NCBI GenBank assembly: GCA_963576735.1
Contig: CAUYWD010000115.1
Location: forward strand, 1-64,000
Direction: 5' to 3'
Source of the DNA: Bedellia somnulentella
Lineage: Eukaryota > Arthropoda > Insecta > Lepidoptera > Bedelliidae
Length of the DNA stretch: 64,000 nt
Below the pieces are notes generated by a model. That model was not told where the DNA came from, made no database searches, and saw only the letters and a list, made by a program, of their open reading frames with translations. Positions 62,226 to 64,000 of the stretch are shown here, one piece after another; the first letter of the stretch is position 1; every line of letters starts with the position of its first letter. Both the position numbers and the translations under genes were made by a program.

Positions 62226-62310
62226 CACTTTTTCTTCTTCTACTACTTCTTCTTCTTCTTCTCAAACAAACACACACAAACACACACCACACAAACACAC
62301 ACCACACACA
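62226..62310. repeat. Microsatellite: (TTC)n followed by (CA)-rich repeats
   Basis: TTCTTCTTC runs then ACACACAAACACACACC motifs directly after the AATAAACAC end of the LINE; possibly its variable 3' tail. Confidence 0.85.
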
Positions 62311-63239
62311 GAATCTCTTTGCATTTTTGCGTATATTACGAGTGTTTTTTCTTTGGTTTTCATTCTCAAATTAGTTTCGTTAGAAAAAAAAAACTATCTT
62401 TCATCTTTTATTTTGTTTTACTTAAAGTTATTTTTAATTTATATTTCGATTTATGTTTGTAAAACTAGCGCCTTGAAGTTGTTAATTAGTCACGGACGTG
62501 AGGGAGCGGGGTCTTCTGATACAGGTACTATTACTTAATAGAAGGCCCCAGCAGAAACTTGTACTGTTATATCTGGTTTTTGAAATAAACATATTTTATT
62601 TATTTATATTTTTATTCTTCTTCTATAGTGCGAAAAACGCATTGCCTCTCTGATGTTTAGAGAGTTTTCGCGGGAAAGTCCTAACAGCATCATAGACGCA
62701 TTAACGAATAGCCTCGATGACCCAGTTTTAAAACATTGGGTAAAGGCTTCCAGTTTTGATTTATTGTAATAAATATTTTAATATTTTAATTGTATACAAA
62801 TAAATATAGATATAAGATATAATTGGTGTGCATACTAACATATTGATTAAGTTGTATTAATAACAAGAAATTGAACCATGTTCTGATAATAAAGATTTTA
62901 TTTATTTAATAATCCGCACATGAGGTTTTCATGAACATTCAAATTATATGATAGTTAGGCGTTTTCAATATTTGCATTCTATCTGAAAAGATAGACAAGT
63001 GGCCTTTCGAATCGTTGTTTTGTTCTAAACGACACACAGCGCCATCACCAAACCATCCAGCGGCACAAACAAACAAATAAACAAACTCACTTTCCAATTT
63101 ATAATATTAGTATGGATTAATCGATTGTAAAAGAAGCGGTAGCGAGTGCTTGAGAATTAAAATTTCCTCAGCCACTTTTTGAAGTTGTGTAGAGAAAAGT
63201 TGGTAGGTAAATAATGGTGGTATTAAAAGGATGATGAAG
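62311..63239. other. No gene recognised
   Basis: AT-rich non-coding DNA. The motif AACTCACTTTCC...TTTATAATATTAGTATGGAT at about 63080-63115 is a frequent lepidopteran repeat end. Nothing else identified. Confidence 0.5.
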
Positions 63240-63249
63240 TATCTAGCAA

Positions 63250-63633
63250 CATACATAACATAACATAATAAAACATTAACGTTCACGCCGAATATCCCGG
63301 AAGGGGTTGGCAGAGGTACTAATACTTCTGAACATCACGTGACTTAGTCACCCGGTGTTCAGAGTACCCACGTTTTGGATGGACAGTGTACTCACGTGAT
63401 AGGGGGCAGGCCTATCGCCGTTTTGTACGAATACACTGTCACATGACTAAGTACAACTCAGCCATGTGGGTTTCCTCACGATGTTTTCCCTCACCGTTAA
63501 CAACCATGATAAATTAACCACACATATGTCTTTAGAAAAGACAAATGGTGTAGGCCCGACCCGGGATTTGAACACTAGTCGCTTACACGTTAACCGATGT
63601 TGTACCCATTTGAGCTATCACGTCGTATATCTA
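63250..63633 (-). mobile_element. Full-length tRNA-derived SINE with 10-bp target duplication
   Basis: The reference copy of the family: tRNA-like head with box A and box B near 63560-63625 on the minus strand, body, and an ACATAAC-type tail at the left. Flanked by TATCTAGCAA (63240-63249 and 63634-63643). Confidence 0.9.
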
Positions 63634-64000
63634 TATCTAGCAAATAACTTCAAAAGCCGCAAACGAAAAGCCTAAGTCTCTTACGATGCGTGGATAATAA
63701 ATATTTGTGCTATGTTAATCCGACACACCACAGCATATTATTTCACTTATATTATGTATTTGAAATAGAAAAGTAGAACAATAGTTTTTATTATATTTTG
63801 CTGTGCTAACTATTTTCTAAGTTAAATGATAAAAGCTCAGAAACACACGAAAAGATGATTAATTTTGGACACCATGTTCATCTTGTTTCCCTGGAGATTA
63901 TTAAACTTAATAAATTATTTATGTTCAAGTTGATAGACGACGATAAGCTTTTTATAAAATATTCCCTACTAGCTTTTTGCCCCGCGACTTCGTCCGCGTG
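63634..64000. other. No gene recognised; dispersed repeat starts at the edge
   Basis: AT-rich sequence; from about 63970 the motif TAGCTTTTTGCCCCGCGACTTC, common in lepidopteran genomes, begins and runs off the window. Confidence 0.55.

Noticed and set aside
35632..64000. Host protein-coding genes in the subtelomere
   Set aside because: Every frame over about 100 codons was traced to a TE or its antisense; no unique gene remained.

Overview
This window is an insect, most probably lepidopteran, chromosome end running into its subtelomere. The evidence is (CCTAA)n telomere repeat (the insect TTAGG motif), R1-clade non-LTR retrotransposons sitting inside that repeat, and a flank packed with insect/moth-type TEs (tRNA-derived SINEs, RTE, Dong-like, Copia and BEL/Pao pieces). 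No host protein-coding gene and no true RNA gene was recognised. Because the C-rich strand reads 5' to 3' on +, the chromosome terminus should lie to the left and the interior to the right.

Positions 1-35631 are a telomeric domain of five minus-strand, telomere-repeat-targeted (SART/TRAS-type) elements, here named A to E, separated by perfect CCTAA tracts of 774, 85, 1046, 9 and 24 bp (the last lies between E and the subtelomere). Each has its 5' end towards the interior and its poly(A) (seen as poly-T on +) towards the terminus. A, C and E form one ORF2 lineage and B and D another, so the lineages alternate. B, C and E have intact ORF1 and ORF2. A runs off the left edge and has a frameshifted ORF1. 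D has lost its 3' third, and telomere repeat joins directly inside its RT domain. A and C carry head-to-tail arrays of a 356-bp monomer upstream of ORF1 (about 4.2 and 19.1 copies). B, D and E have a different, structured 5' UTR. A block of that 5' UTR recurs three times in tandem in the 3' UTR of C. ORF1 leaders and 3' UTRs contain stem-loops kept by compensatory changes.

Positions 35632-59464 are a deeply nested TE graveyard whose framework is one old minus-strand Copia (Copia-1). Its 3' end is cut off exactly at the telomere junction, and its remaining 213-bp 5' LTR is at 59252-59464. Copia-1 is interrupted by SINEs, by an intact young Copia (Copia-2, identical 158-bp LTRs, ATATG target duplication), by a composite block with a 1.5-kb palindrome, a TIR transposon and a Pao fragment, by a second inverted copy of that TIR transposon, and by a SINE that was itself split by an RTE LINE whose (TTA)n tail then took a full-length Dong-like element.

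Positions 59465-64000 hold two 5'-truncated copies of a CR1/Jockey-type LINE, microsatellites, a full-length SINE with a 10-bp target duplication, and the start of a common lepidopteran dispersed repeat. The two places where a retroelement is cut and abuts TTAGG (25010 and 35631) suggest that this end was built by repeated breakage, telomere addition and re-colonisation by telomere-specific retrotransposons.
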